Shown: positions 18,123-26,794 of the stretch, piece by piece
How positions within the stretch are numbered: position 1 is the first letter of the stretch
Layout of the letters: every line of letters starts with the position of its first letter
Assembly: GCA_016933275.1 (NCBI GenBank)
Contig: JAFGBI010000259.1
Coordinates: 1-56,927 of the forward strand
DNA length: 56,927 nucleotides
DNA from: Polyangiaceae bacterium
GTDB lineage: Bacteria; Myxococcota_A; Polyangia; Polyangiales; Polyangiaceae
Reading direction: 5' to 3'
Program-made: the position numbers and the translations under genes
The notes under the pieces: generated by a model
Database searches by the model: none
What the model saw: only the letters and a program-made list of their open reading frames with translations
What the model was told of the DNA's origin: nothing

Positions 18123-18568
18123 GTGACTCCGTCGGACGTGTTGGAGGCGGTTCACCGGGCCAGGATGGCCTACGTTCACCAGACCGAAGTGGGGCGCTAC
18201 CGGGTGACGGACGGCGGCTGCCGCGACGTCCGCAGGCTGAAGGACGGCACGCCGGCGCTCGCCGCCGAGGAGCTCGCCCGGCTGGAGCTGCGCGCGGCGA
18301 TCACGGTGCTCACGACGTCGATCACGTCGGCGGTGCGGAGCTGCGCTTCGCGCGTAAGGCGATGGGGCTCCGGCAGGTGGATCTCGCCGAGCACCTCGGC
18401 GTGACGGGGGAGACGGTGTCCCGCTGGGAGAACGACGCCGAGTCCTTCACGCGCGCGGCGCAGCTCGCAGTGCTGGCGCTCCTGTGCGAGGTGGAGAAGC
18501 ACGGAGAGCTCCGGCGCCCCGTGGTTTCCGGCAGTGGCAAATCGCGGGTGCTGAAGGTCGCGGGGTAG
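18123..18568 (+). pseudogene. XRE-type helix-turn-helix regulator, frameshifted
   Basis: The first half reads from GTG 18123 (VTPSDVLEAVHRARMAYVHQ, later PALAAEELARLELRAAITVL). The second half is in another frame: DVDHVGGAELRFARKAMG, LRQVDLAEHLGVTGETVSRWENDAESF, ending at 18568. Placing one extra base near 18318 joins them into LTDVDHVGGAELRF, which fits the usual spacing of HTH antitoxin-like regulators (MqsA C-terminal type). A 1-bp deletion, a sequencing error or recoding could each explain this. The gene is convergent with the DISARM operon and sits at the island's left end. Confidence 0.7.
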
Positions 18569-18595
18569 GGGTCGCGGCAGACCCGCCTTCGGACG

Positions 18596-19375
18596 TCACC
18601 CGGCCGGGACCCACGCGTCGACCGCGCGGCACTCCACGAGCCCCATCCACTGCCCCGCCAACCCGTTCGCGAACACCGGATCCTCGACCAGCACGCCGAC
18701 CTCGAGGTTCCGCTCCTGCCCCCGCTGCGTGAAGTTCGCGCTCGATACGAACGCGCGCAGCCCATCCACGGTGACGCATTTGGCGTGCAGGCTCGAGAAG
18801 GGTGGCCCCGGCGTAAGGCAGCGTCGGTCGTAGTACAGGCGCGGGAAGGGCGGCCCGAAGGGCCAGTTGTGGCGGGTGAACTCGCCGAGGTGCTCGGCCA
18901 CGTACCTGTCCGGGTCGGCCAGGTGGCGGTCGGTCTGCGGCACGTCGACGAAGAAGGTCGCCTCGACGCCGTGCTCGCGGATCACGGCGTGCAGCGGCGC
19001 GAGCACGTCGCGGGCGTGGTCGAAGCTGTAGCCGGCGAGGATCACGTGCTCGCGGGCGGCCTCGAAGAGGGAGCGGAGGACCACGGCCGTGTCTCGGGCG
19101 GTGGCGCCGGGGCCCTCGGGGCCCGTCCAGACCAGCTCAGGGGCGGGTCTGCGAGCCGCTCGCTCCGCCAGGACCACGTCGAGGATGGCCAGGCAGGCGG
19201 GCGCCTGGTGCCCCGCCAGGGCCTGCTCCAGGACTTCGAGCTGGTTCCTGACGCCGAAGGCCGCGAGGGCCGTTCGGTCGAGGGGCGTCGGGAGGGCGCC
19301 GGTGGCGATGCCGGCTCGGAGCCGCTCGACGGTCGACGTCGCGACGGCGGCCAGGTTTCCGCGCGGCGCGCTCAC
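18596..19375 (-). CDS. drmC: DISARM protein DrmC, phospholipase D-like
   Basis: This 259-aa protein is of the phospholipase D/nuclease superfamily and is the last gene of the DISARM operon. It has one HKD motif: His197, Lys199 and Asp204 in SLHAKCVTVDG, followed by SSANFTQRGQERNLEVGVLVED. An upstream segment, GYSFDHARDVLAPLHAVI, is typical of the fold. Only one HKD is present, so it may act as a dimer. The GTG at 19375 overlaps the drmB stop by four bases (GTGA). DrmC is reported to be dispensable for DISARM defence in some contexts, and its role is unclear. Confidence 0.88.
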   Translation of the reverse strand: MSAPRGNLAAVATSTVERLRAGIATGALPTPLDRTALAAFGVRNQLEVLEQALAGHQAPACLAILDVVLAERAARRPAPELVWTGPEGPGATARDTAVVLRSLFEAAREHVILAGYSFDHARDVLAPLHAVIREHGVEATFFVDVPQTDRHLADPDRYVAEHLGEFTRHNWPFGPPFPRLYYDRRCLTPGPPFSSLHAKCVTVDGLRAFVSSANFTQRGQERNLEVGVLVEDPVFANGLAGQWMGLVECRAVDAWVPAG

Positions 19376-21252
19376 GGCCGCTCCCCGAAGTAGGCGAGCG
19401 CGGGCGGGTTGCCGATGGTCGGGACCACCAGCGCCCGGTCGAGGTAGCGGTTGAAGCGCTCGCAGGAGCACTCGGCGACGTAGAGGCAGCCGTGGCAGGC
19501 GGCGCCCTCGGCGTGGCGGTCGCTCGACTCCGAGGCCGGGTCATGGGCGGCGCAGACGGGGTCGTTCGAGCACAGGCGGCCGAGCTCCCAGGCTTTGCGG
19601 AGGTGGTGCTCGATCCGTCGCCCCTCCTCGACCAGGCCGCCCAGGGTGCCCTCGCTCCCGGTGGTGCCGGTGCTGAGCAGGATGGCAGCCATCTGCGGGA
19701 CCTCGGCCGGGTCCTTGCTGCAGTAGATCCGCTCGCGGATCGCGCTCGCGGAGTACCCGCACTCGAGGCTGATCGCCGTCAGGAGCAGGTGCGAGAGGGA
19801 GTGCAGGAGGTAGAAGCGGACGCCGAGGAAGTCGCCGCCGCGCTGGTCGCCTTCCAGGCCGCGCTGGAGCCCCTTGGCCCGCGCCTGCACCTCGGGGCGC
19901 GCCTCCCAGGCGGCGAGGCTCACCGGGTCGAGCTCGATGAAGATCCCTTCGCCGCGGATCTCCGCGGCCGGGAGCCACTTCTCGTTCCCGGTCGGGAGCG
20001 TCAGCACCGTCGGTTTGACCTCGCGACCCTCGAACTCGAACTCCCCCTGGAGGTTCGAGCTCACCGAATCGAATCGGCTGAAGCTCACCTGCACCCGCAC
20101 CTCGCGGAGCTCGGGCACGACCACCAGGCCCCCGATCCCCTTCGGCAGCTTCACTCGCTGCTTCGGGACCCGGTAGGCGGCGAAGATGGCGCCAGGATCG
20201 GGCAGCACCCCGGGGAGCTCGGGCGGGGCCGAAACCAGCCGCTCGAACTCCGCCGTGCGCAGGGGGCGGGCCGCCTCGTCTCCGCTGCCATCACGCTCCG
20301 CCTGGATGGTCGCCACGACCTTCGCGCGGTCGAAGCCCGCGATGGCGCTCCCCACAACCTCCTGGAGCTCGGCGAGCACCTCGAGCTGCGCGACGCTCGA
20401 AACCTTCTGCACGGCCTTCCACACCTCGCGCTCCTGCAGCCGCTGGAGGAGCGGATCGGGCTCGGGAGGAGGGAGCCGCAGGCCGCTGACGATCTGGCCA
20501 AAGTAGGCGTCGGACGCCGTACGAACCAGGAGCTCGGAGAAGAGCTGGCAGGGCTCCCTTGCCGCCTTGCCGCCGAGCCAGGGGCGGTCCCCGGGACAGG
20601 GGTACCTCGGCGCCTTGGCGTGGCTGAGCGGCTGGCTCGCGCCGCAGTTGGTGCAGCGCACGCGGATCTGCGAGATGTCTCCGACCGAAGGCTCGTCGAG
20701 GTAGAGCTCGGGCCGCTCGCACTCGCCGTCTTCTCGGTCAAGGTGGGCGAAGTGGATCCAGGGGAAATCCCCGAGGTGCCCGCGTCGGCAGGCCGCCACG
20801 AAGCGGACCGGAACCGCGCGGGAGGATTTCCCGGTGCTGCACTGGTGGCGGTAGCGGCCGCCCTTGTTCTCGAAGGCCTCCTGCGCCCGCGCGAGCCGTC
20901 GGCAGCTCTGGCACACGAACCAGCGGGGGAACTCGAGCGCGCGGACCCCGATGCTGGGGTACGGATCGCGCGGATCGCCCTCGGGGGGCATGCGGAAGAA
21001 GCCCTCCCTGGCCAGATCGAGATCGGGATCGAGGCTCTTGAGCTTGGGGATCAGCGAGCGCCGGAGGCGCTCATCGTCGAGGGCCACGAACCCATCGCGG
21101 CTGAAGCCCCAATGCTCGAGGCCGCCGATGACCACGGCCCGGTTGACGAGATCGACCATCGCCCCGGGGCCGAAGGTGGTAACGAGCTGGCTCTGGCGGA
21201 GCTGCCCCTCGGGCTGCGCCCTCGTGCCGGGATCCTTCTTCTTGCCCGCCAT
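19372..21252 (-). CDS. drmB: DISARM protein DrmB, DUF1998
   Basis: This 626-aa protein is of the DUF1998 family and partners the helicase DrmA in DISARM. The start ATG at 21252 overlaps the drmA stop (TGATG). The N-terminal region has LRQSQLVTTFGPGAMVDLVN, and zinc-finger-like CQSCRR and CTNCG motifs follow. The DUF1998 core near the C-terminus reads FYLLHSLSHLLLTAISLECG, then CSKDP. A Cys cluster, CHGCLYVAECSCERFN, follows at the end. DrmA and DrmB form a complex that binds and loads on unmethylated DNA ends in characterised systems. Co-translation with drmA and drmC fits complex formation. Confidence 0.9.
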   Translation of the reverse strand: MAGKKKDPGTRAQPEGQLRQSQLVTTFGPGAMVDLVNRAVVIGGLEHWGFSRDGFVALDDERLRRSLIPKLKSLDPDLDLAREGFFRMPPEGDPRDPYPSIGVRALEFPRWFVCQSCRRLARAQEAFENKGGRYRHQCSTGKSSRAVPVRFVAACRRGHLGDFPWIHFAHLDREDGECERPELYLDEPSVGDISQIRVRCTNCGASQPLSHAKAPRYPCPGDRPWLGGKAAREPCQLFSELLVRTASDAYFGQIVSGLRLPPPEPDPLLQRLQEREVWKAVQKVSSVAQLEVLAELQEVVGSAIAGFDRAKVVATIQAERDGSGDEAARPLRTAEFERLVSAPPELPGVLPDPGAIFAAYRVPKQRVKLPKGIGGLVVVPELREVRVQVSFSRFDSVSSNLQGEFEFEGREVKPTVLTLPTGNEKWLPAAEIRGEGIFIELDPVSLAAWEARPEVQARAKGLQRGLEGDQRGGDFLGVRFYLLHSLSHLLLTAISLECGYSASAIRERIYCSKDPAEVPQMAAILLSTGTTGSEGTLGGLVEEGRRIEHHLRKAWELGRLCSNDPVCAAHDPASESSDRHAEGAACHGCLYVAECSCERFNRYLDRALVVPTIGNPPALAYFGERP

Positions 21253-24200
21253 CACGACCTCTCGTCGAGCTGCTTGAACCGGAGCCACACGAGCACGCTC
21301 GGCTCCACGTCACGCATCGAGGTCGCGATCTGGAACTGGCGCTCGTCCCGATCCTCCGGTCGAGGATCGGTGGCGGTGAAGAGGAGGGGCTTGCCCTGGC
21401 TCGCGGCCCGGTCGTTCTTGCTGTAGGTCCGGTCGGTCCCGGCCTCGCGGGCGGCCTCGACGACGCGCTCCCACGCGTCGAGGAAGTTCCGGCCGCGCTT
21501 GCGAACGAGCTCGGCGATGCGCGTCTCGGCCTCGTCGTCGTACCAGTCGCGGTGCCCGCGGGCGCGGGTGACGAGCTGCTCGAGGACCCGCTCGGCGGCG
21601 CTCCGGTTCGGGTGGAGCTTCATCACGCCGGTCGGGGGCTCCATCACCGTCTGGCCGTCCTCGGTCGTGAGGCCGTGACGGAGCATCGTCAGCAGCGTCC
21701 CGACCAGGCCCCGTTCGAGCGACTGCCCGCTGAAGGGCGTGACGCTGGTGGCCTCGACGTCGCGGTAAAAGCTCTGATGGAAGGAGACGAATCGCTCGTA
21801 GTGCGAGCGGTCCCGGGGCCGCGCCGTGTTCAGGCAGGTGACGACGAGCCCCGGGTAGGCGCGGCCAACGCGACTGGTGGCCTGGATGTACTCGCTGGCC
21901 GTCTTCGGCTGTCCGGTGACGACCATCAGGCCCAGTCGGTTGATGTCCAGGCCCACCGAGATCATGTTCGACGCGAGCACCACGTCGAGCGGATCCCGGC
22001 TGCGGTCGGTGTGACATGTGCCGAGGCGCTCTTTGGTCCTCTTGACGTTCTCCGTGGTCTCGCGGGAGGTGAGCTCCGCGGGGAGCTCGAGCTTGCGGTT
22101 GGCCGCCCAGGGATGCGGCCCGACGTAGAGCAGGGGCCGGCGGCCGTCATCGGCGTCCACGGCCCTGACGCGGTTGGTGACCTCATCCTCCACGAGCCGC
22201 CGCATCCCGCCAAGCTCGCGGAGGCTGTTGAAGTACCCCACCAGCGTCAGGTAGGGATCAGCGGGCTGCTCGGGCTTGCCCTTCGGCTGGAAATGGCACT
22301 GGGCCGCGGCGAGGAGCGTGGCGTAGCTCCGGACGGACACGGCGCGCAGCGCGCGGCCGGGGGCTCCGACCCCCACGTAGAGGCGGCCCGGCTTCTCGTT
22401 CAGGTCGGCGAGGTGAGCGAAGAAGTTGTCGTCGTCGTCCACACCGCGGGGCGGAAAGAGCACCATCTCCCGGCCGAAGAGGGCGCGGATCTGCTCCTTG
22501 GCGCGGCGTACGGTGGCCGTCGAGCAGACCACCTTGGGCGGCCTGGGCGCGCCCTCGATGGGCCGCTCGCAGAGGTAGTCCACCGCCGCCTCGTAGAGGC
22601 CGACCATGGTGCCAAGGGGGCCGCTGATCAGGTGGAGCTCGTCCTGGACGATCAGCTCGGGCGGGAGCAGGCCCTGGGGGAGGCGCCGGGCCGACTTCGG
22701 GACGTCGTCCATCACCCCGTAGGCGCGCCGCGGAGCGAGGTGGGTGGCCCGGCCGAAGAGCATCCCGGCCTCGCCGCGCCAGGGCACCATCGCGAACTTG
22801 TCCACCGTGGCCACGACGAAGCTCGGGACCTCCTCGTAGATCTGCTCGTCCACGAAGAGCACGGGGAGCCCCTCGCCCTCGAGCTTCTTCTCCGTGAAGG
22901 CGCAGTCTGCCCGCGAGCAGTAGACGACGGCGCGGGCGAAGTTCTTCTTCGTGACCTTGCCGTCCGCGTCGAGGAGCTTGATCGCCTCGATCTTCACGGG
23001 CTCGCCGCACCAGGGGCAGTTCGCGAGCGGGAACGGGGTTTCGCCACGGTTCGAGGAGAAATCGTGCAGGGCCTGGTGCACCTCCTTCAGCGTGTTGGCG
23101 CTGGCGCTCTTGCCGACCCAGAGCCCGATGGTGAAGCGGCTGTCGCCGAGCTCCTGGGGGAACTTGCGGCGGAGCTGCTCGAGGGCGCAGATCAAGGTGG
23201 CCGCGCGGCCGAGCTGATCCAGGGTGAGGAGGCGCAGCGTGTAGCGCAGGATCACCGCCACCCCGCGCCCCTCGTGGGGCTTGTCGTGGCCGCGCAGGCG
23301 CCGCAAGAGCAGCGTGAAGGCGATCAGGCCGAGGTAGGCCTCAGTCTTGCCGCCGCCGGTGGGAAAGTAGATGAGCTCGGCGAGCTTGCGGTCGTCGTGG
23401 TTGGGATCGGCGATCGACGGCAGGTTCATCAGCACGAAGGCGAGCTGGAACGGCCGCCACTCGGGGACCTTCCCGTCCACGTAGCGCTTGTCCACACGGA
23501 CCTCGTCGGCCTTCATGGCCGCGACGTGCATCGCCTGGTTCGCTAGCTGGAAGGCGCGAAACACCAGGGGATCGCTGGTCAGGAGACGGATCCCCTCCCG
23601 GATCCGAGCCCGGGCGCGGTCCGCTTCCTGGCAGAGCTGGTCGCGGGTCTTCTCTAGCCGGTCGACCTCGACGCGCCGCTGCTGCTCGATCCACTTGGCG
23701 TAGGCCAGGGGGAGGGGGAGCAGAGCGTTCTCGAGGCCCTGGGCGGGGAGCGTCCCGAGGGCCTTCATGCTCGTCGTCGCGTCCTCGAAGCGCCGGTGCT
23801 CGATCTGGGGGACTTCGTAGGCCGGCAACGGTGTGGTCCGGAGCACGCGGACGCTGCCGTCCACGACCTCGGGCGGTGCCACGCTCGTGTTGTGCCCGAC
23901 GGCCCATTCGAGGTGCTTGCGAAACTGGAGGGCGAACACCTGGGCGTCCGCCTCGCCCTCCTCGCCGCGGTGGTTGGGCCGCGCCACGAACCCCGGCTCG
24001 AAGTAGAGGGCGAGCTCGACCTGGAACACGAAGGCCAGATCCCGGTCCTTCTCGAGCACCGCGCGCTCGTTCACCAGGAACAGGCTCAGCACGCGGGTCC
24101 CGTCGGGCAGGCCGTCCATGCTGGTGGTGCGGAGCTCGCCGCGCAGGGTGAGCCCCCGCGAGAGCGGCACGTCCACGCCCTTCGCGAGCGCCGCGGGGTC

Positions 24201-24650
24201 GAGCGGCACCGGCACCTTCACCGGGCCGTGCGGGACGCGCTTCCACCCTGGGCGCTTCGCGTCCCTCTTCTCGAGCGCGACCTCGACCTTGTCGTACTCG
24301 GCGTAGCGGACCTCGACGACGAGCTCGTCGCCGCTGCCCGGGGGCAAAAACACGCTCAGGCCCAGCGAGGCCGGGAACCGCACCGGGCGCTTCGGCTCCG
24401 GCTCGACACTGCCCGCGTCCTCGGCCTGGCTGTCCGAGCCCGCCACGGCCTCGCCGCTCAGCGACTCCTCGTCGTCGGGTTCCGGGGTGCGGCCCCCCTG
24501 TGGAGCGAGAAACCCGGTCAGGTACCAGCGGGAGGGCGCCACCGGCAGGATCTCCTGGCCGCCCTCGGCCTGGTCGTCGGGGACGAACGGGCCAACGAGA
24601 TCGGCCTTCAGGGCCTCGACGAGGCGATCACGGACGTTGCGTTCGCGCAT
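21252..24650 (-). CDS. drmA: DISARM helicase DrmA
   Basis: This 1132-aa SF2-type helicase is the core motor of DISARM. Walker A is FPTGGGKTE at 429-437. The motif II-like segment is IVQDELHLISGPLGTMVGLYE. Motifs V and VI are ASNMISVGLDINRLG and EYIQATSRVGR. A Cys pair, CPWCG, with a second Cys set (YCSRADC) at about 553-595 suggests a zinc-binding insert. The N-terminal 350 residues are specific to the family. The ATG at 24650 has GGGTGG upstream. It lies 187 bp from the three-gene cassette, instead of directly behind the methylase as in the usual class 1 order. Confidence 0.92.
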   Translation of the reverse strand: MRERNVRDRLVEALKADLVGPFVPDDQAEGGQEILPVAPSRWYLTGFLAPQGGRTPEPDDEESLSGEAVAGSDSQAEDAGSVEPEPKRPVRFPASLGLSVFLPPGSGDELVVEVRYAEYDKVEVALEKRDAKRPGWKRVPHGPVKVPVPLDPAALAKGVDVPLSRGLTLRGELRTTSMDGLPDGTRVLSLFLVNERAVLEKDRDLAFVFQVELALYFEPGFVARPNHRGEEGEADAQVFALQFRKHLEWAVGHNTSVAPPEVVDGSVRVLRTTPLPAYEVPQIEHRRFEDATTSMKALGTLPAQGLENALLPLPLAYAKWIEQQRRVEVDRLEKTRDQLCQEADRARARIREGIRLLTSDPLVFRAFQLANQAMHVAAMKADEVRVDKRYVDGKVPEWRPFQLAFVLMNLPSIADPNHDDRKLAELIYFPTGGGKTEAYLGLIAFTLLLRRLRGHDKPHEGRGVAVILRYTLRLLTLDQLGRAATLICALEQLRRKFPQELGDSRFTIGLWVGKSASANTLKEVHQALHDFSSNRGETPFPLANCPWCGEPVKIEAIKLLDADGKVTKKNFARAVVYCSRADCAFTEKKLEGEGLPVLFVDEQIYEEVPSFVVATVDKFAMVPWRGEAGMLFGRATHLAPRRAYGVMDDVPKSARRLPQGLLPPELIVQDELHLISGPLGTMVGLYEAAVDYLCERPIEGAPRPPKVVCSTATVRRAKEQIRALFGREMVLFPPRGVDDDDNFFAHLADLNEKPGRLYVGVGAPGRALRAVSVRSYATLLAAAQCHFQPKGKPEQPADPYLTLVGYFNSLRELGGMRRLVEDEVTNRVRAVDADDGRRPLLYVGPHPWAANRKLELPAELTSRETTENVKRTKERLGTCHTDRSRDPLDVVLASNMISVGLDINRLGLMVVTGQPKTASEYIQATSRVGRAYPGLVVTCLNTARPRDRSHYERFVSFHQSFYRDVEATSVTPFSGQSLERGLVGTLLTMLRHGLTTEDGQTVMEPPTGVMKLHPNRSAAERVLEQLVTRARGHRDWYDDEAETRIAELVRKRGRNFLDAWERVVEAAREAGTDRTYSKNDRAASQGKPLLFTATDPRPEDRDERQFQIATSMRDVEPSVLVWLRFKQLDERS

Positions 24651-24837
24651 GAACCACCCTTCCCGGCGCCCTGGGGGGACTGGTCGAGAAGCTTAGGGTT
24701 TCTGCTCAGGGTGGGGAAGCGGGTTCCGTGGTGTCTGCGCTGCCGAGTTCGACCCTGAAACCGCGCGGCATCCTGTCAGTATCATTTCCGACCTGGCGCG
24801 GATCCGCGTGACGCTCGCGGAAGCGCATTCAGCCGTG
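24651..24837. promoter_or_regulatory. Gap before drmA with a perfect palindrome
   Basis: This 187-bp gap separates the cassette from drmA. It holds a perfect 12-bp palindrome, CGCGGATCCGCG (24797-24808), and a -10-like GATACT on the minus strand. It could contain a separate drmA promoter or the 3' end of the cassette transcript. No gene is visible. Confidence 0.35.
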
Positions 24838-25269
24838 TCAACTCGCCTGGGGCAGCAAATGCGCCTCGATCAGCCGTAGGAGCCTGTTCCGGCGCGGCCG
24901 GTCGACCCCAATCAGCGAGGCGTGTGCGTGACGAATCTCCTCGATTTCGCAGTCCTGCGGAGAAAGGACTACGCCGACCCCCAGCTCGACGACCTTGGCG
25001 ACCGGAACCTCGGCTGTTCGCCAAGTCCGCCATTTCGGGCAGGCCTGATACAGCTGCTCAACGCCCTGCGGCAGCCTGGACTTCACGTAGACTGACGCAC
25101 CGTAGCTGTGGTCATTCGGCGTGTACTGATCGCTCGGCAGCGCAGACGTCTGGAGTTGCGCACCTCGCGGCTTGGTCAGGTCGATGTGCTCTGGCCGGAC
25201 CAAGCGGAAGACAAGGTCCCCTGTGGGAACGACGTCGAGGGCCTCAACCGGGGTCCGGGGGACGGTCAT
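24838..25269 (-). CDS. Cassette gene 3, unknown protein
   Basis: This 143-aa protein is not recognised. It is soluble-looking, with segments DLVFRLVRPEHIDLTKPRG, YGASVYVKSRLPQGVEQLYQAC and VVELGVGVVLSPQDCEIEEIRHAHASLIGV. The C-terminus is basic (RPRRNRLLRLIEAHLL). Its ATG overlaps the stop of the preceding gene by four bases (ATGA), so it is made together with the two upstream proteins. Being the last and smallest of a coupled trio inside a defence operon, it could be an effector, an immunity partner or an adaptor. None of these can be chosen from sequence alone. Confidence 0.8.
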   Translation of the reverse strand: MTVPRTPVEALDVVPTGDLVFRLVRPEHIDLTKPRGAQLQTSALPSDQYTPNDHSYGASVYVKSRLPQGVEQLYQACPKWRTWRTAEVPVAKVVELGVGVVLSPQDCEIEEIRHAHASLIGVDRPRRNRLLRLIEAHLLPQAS

Positions 25270-25856
25270 GCGCGACGGAAGAGCGCTCTGACTCGCTCGA
25301 GCCCATCCCTCAGAGCCTGCAGCTCCACCACCTCGTCCTCGAGGTCATCGCCCATCGGCAAGAAGGACCACCAGTAGGCGCCCGCACCGATCTCGAGCAC
25401 CCCGCGATCGCCAGCCGGCGTGGTCCACTGCAGATGTGCCGATCCATCTCCGCAGGCACTGATGAAGGGGGCCGGGATACCACGAAGCTCGACGAGGCAA
25501 CCAGCAAGGAGCCGTCGAGCATCATCCCACTGCCGCGCGCTGACCGGCTCTCCACGTTCGCCGTCCCAGTTGCTCACGGCCGTCACGGCCGCAAGCTGGT
25601 CGATCCTCGACATCAGCTCCTTCTCTTCCCGCAGCTCGCGCCAGATGGCCGCGGTGCTTGACGCCTCGGGGAGAGCGACGACCGTCAGATCAGTATCGGT
25701 GGAAGTTGACAGCCGGATCCCATTCGGTCGGCGCCCGTAGCGCCGACCGAGCTGCGGTCCCGGGGTGGCCTCGGCTGCTCCTCCCCGGGAGTCCTCGAGG
25801 GAACCGAAGCCGCCCAGCACTGACTCGAACATGTCGTAGCACGCGGCTTGGTTCAT
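25266..25856 (-). CDS. Cassette gene 2, NWDG-motif protein of unknown function
   Basis: This 196-aa protein starts at ATG 25856, which overlaps the stop of cassette gene 1 (ATGA). A longer open frame to 26168 is antisense-like relative to gene 1 and not credible. The middle reads NWDGERGEPVSARQWDDA, then IPAPFISACGDGSAHLQW and VLEIGAGAYWWSFLP. This pattern (NWDG, then a pair of beta-hairpins with dG.i.leW) occurs in a widespread uncharacterised family that I recognise only by its look. The N-terminal 60 residues are variable and Gly-rich. No catalytic motif or membrane segment is seen. Confidence 0.8.
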   Translation of the reverse strand: MNQAACYDMFESVLGGFGSLEDSRGGAAEATPGPQLGRRYGRRPNGIRLSTSTDTDLTVVALPEASSTAAIWRELREEKELMSRIDQLAAVTAVSNWDGERGEPVSARQWDDARRLLAGCLVELRGIPAPFISACGDGSAHLQWTTPAGDRGVLEIGAGAYWWSFLPMGDDLEDEVVELQALRDGLERVRALFRRA

Positions 25857-26656
25857 TGCGTTCGCCCCCAGCGCTCGTGAGCTTCCGGGCTCGTCAAGCC
25901 CGTGAAGCTCCGGACGATCTTGCTTCGAGCCTCGCCGAACCACGCTTCCAGATCCGAGCCCGTCGCGCGGCCTCGCGTCGTAAGTTCCATCACCACCACC
26001 CGTTCGTTGCTTTGCGGGCGCCGGCCCGAACGAATGTTGACGTGAAGCCGTCCGGTGATCTCCGGCACTTCGTAGTGGAGAGCCAGCTCCACCTCCGGCT
26101 GCGCCGCCACTGCGGGGTTTGCGTGCGAGAGCCAGGGGTAATAGGCCATCAAGGCGCGCACGCTCCAATCCCCCTCGATTGAGAGCACGTTCACGTACGT
26201 CAGTTCAGCCTGAACGACCTGGGGATCCGGCAGCGGTTCGGAGCGGACAAAGTCCACGAAACGCGCCCAATTATGCTGGAACTGGGCAGCCACCTCGCGG
26301 TATCGCGGGTAGTCCTCGCCGTCGGGGACCTTCTGCCAGTTGAAGTGGAAGCGATCCGCCTGCAGCTGAAGTAGGCGGCCGCGATCGCTGTTCACCAGGA
26401 ACACGCGCCTCAACTCGGGCAGCGTAGACCACAACACCGTGGAGGACGGCGGTGCTCCCGGAGCGGGCTCCAGCAGTGGCGACAGCGGCGGCATGTCCCT
26501 GGTGACGGGGAAGTCCTCGCGCACCTCGCACCAGAACTTCCCGAAGTGCGCCGTCTGAAGCGGGAGCGGCCCGAACTGGACCCCGCACACCACCTCGACG
26601 ACGGGCGGCCGCTCGAAGGAGACGATGTCGTCGAGCGCGTTCGGATCCACCACCAC
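25853..26656 (-). CDS. Cassette gene 1, TIGR04255-like protein
   Basis: This 267-aa protein resembles the sporadically distributed TIGR04255 family. Its hallmark N-terminus reads ERPPVVEVVCGVQFGPL, then HFGKFWCEVREDFP and MPPLSPL. A beta-rich centre follows (RLLQLQADRFHFNWQKV, QAELTYVNVL). The function of this family is unknown; members tend to occur in variable, mobile regions. The start is one of three tandem GTG codons (26656, 26653, 26650) placed only 5 bp after a -10-like element. The gene opens the coupled trio and sits between drmMI and drmA. Confidence 0.78.
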   Translation of the reverse strand: MVVDPNALDDIVSFERPPVVEVVCGVQFGPLPLQTAHFGKFWCEVREDFPVTRDMPPLSPLLEPAPGAPPSSTVLWSTLPELRRVFLVNSDRGRLLQLQADRFHFNWQKVPDGEDYPRYREVAAQFQHNWARFVDFVRSEPLPDPQVVQAELTYVNVLSIEGDWSVRALMAYYPWLSHANPAVAAQPEVELALHYEVPEITGRLHVNIRSGRRPQSNERVVVMELTTRGRATGSDLEAWFGEARSKIVRSFTGLTSPEAHERWGRTQ

Positions 26657-26661
26657 GGCAA

Positions 26662-26693
26662 CCTATACGGTTGACCAGGTATTCCGCAACCGT
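26662..26693 (-). promoter_or_regulatory. Promoter with inverted-repeat operator for the cassette
   Basis: On the minus strand TTGCGG (26689-26684), a 16-bp spacer and TATAGG (26667-26662) form a promoter-like site. A perfect inverted repeat, ACGGTTG and CAACCGT with 13 bp between, covers 26667-26693 and so overlaps the -35 and spacer. The first GTG of the cassette is 5 bp after the -10, which would give a leaderless or near-leaderless mRNA. Confidence 0.5.
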
Positions 26694-26794
26694 CAAGTTC
26701 CGGTACGGGAAGCGCTCTCCCCCGCCGCCGGACCCGGGGCCAGCCTCGGGCTCACCAACGGAACTACGGGTGCCGTACCGGCGGGCCGCGCGAT

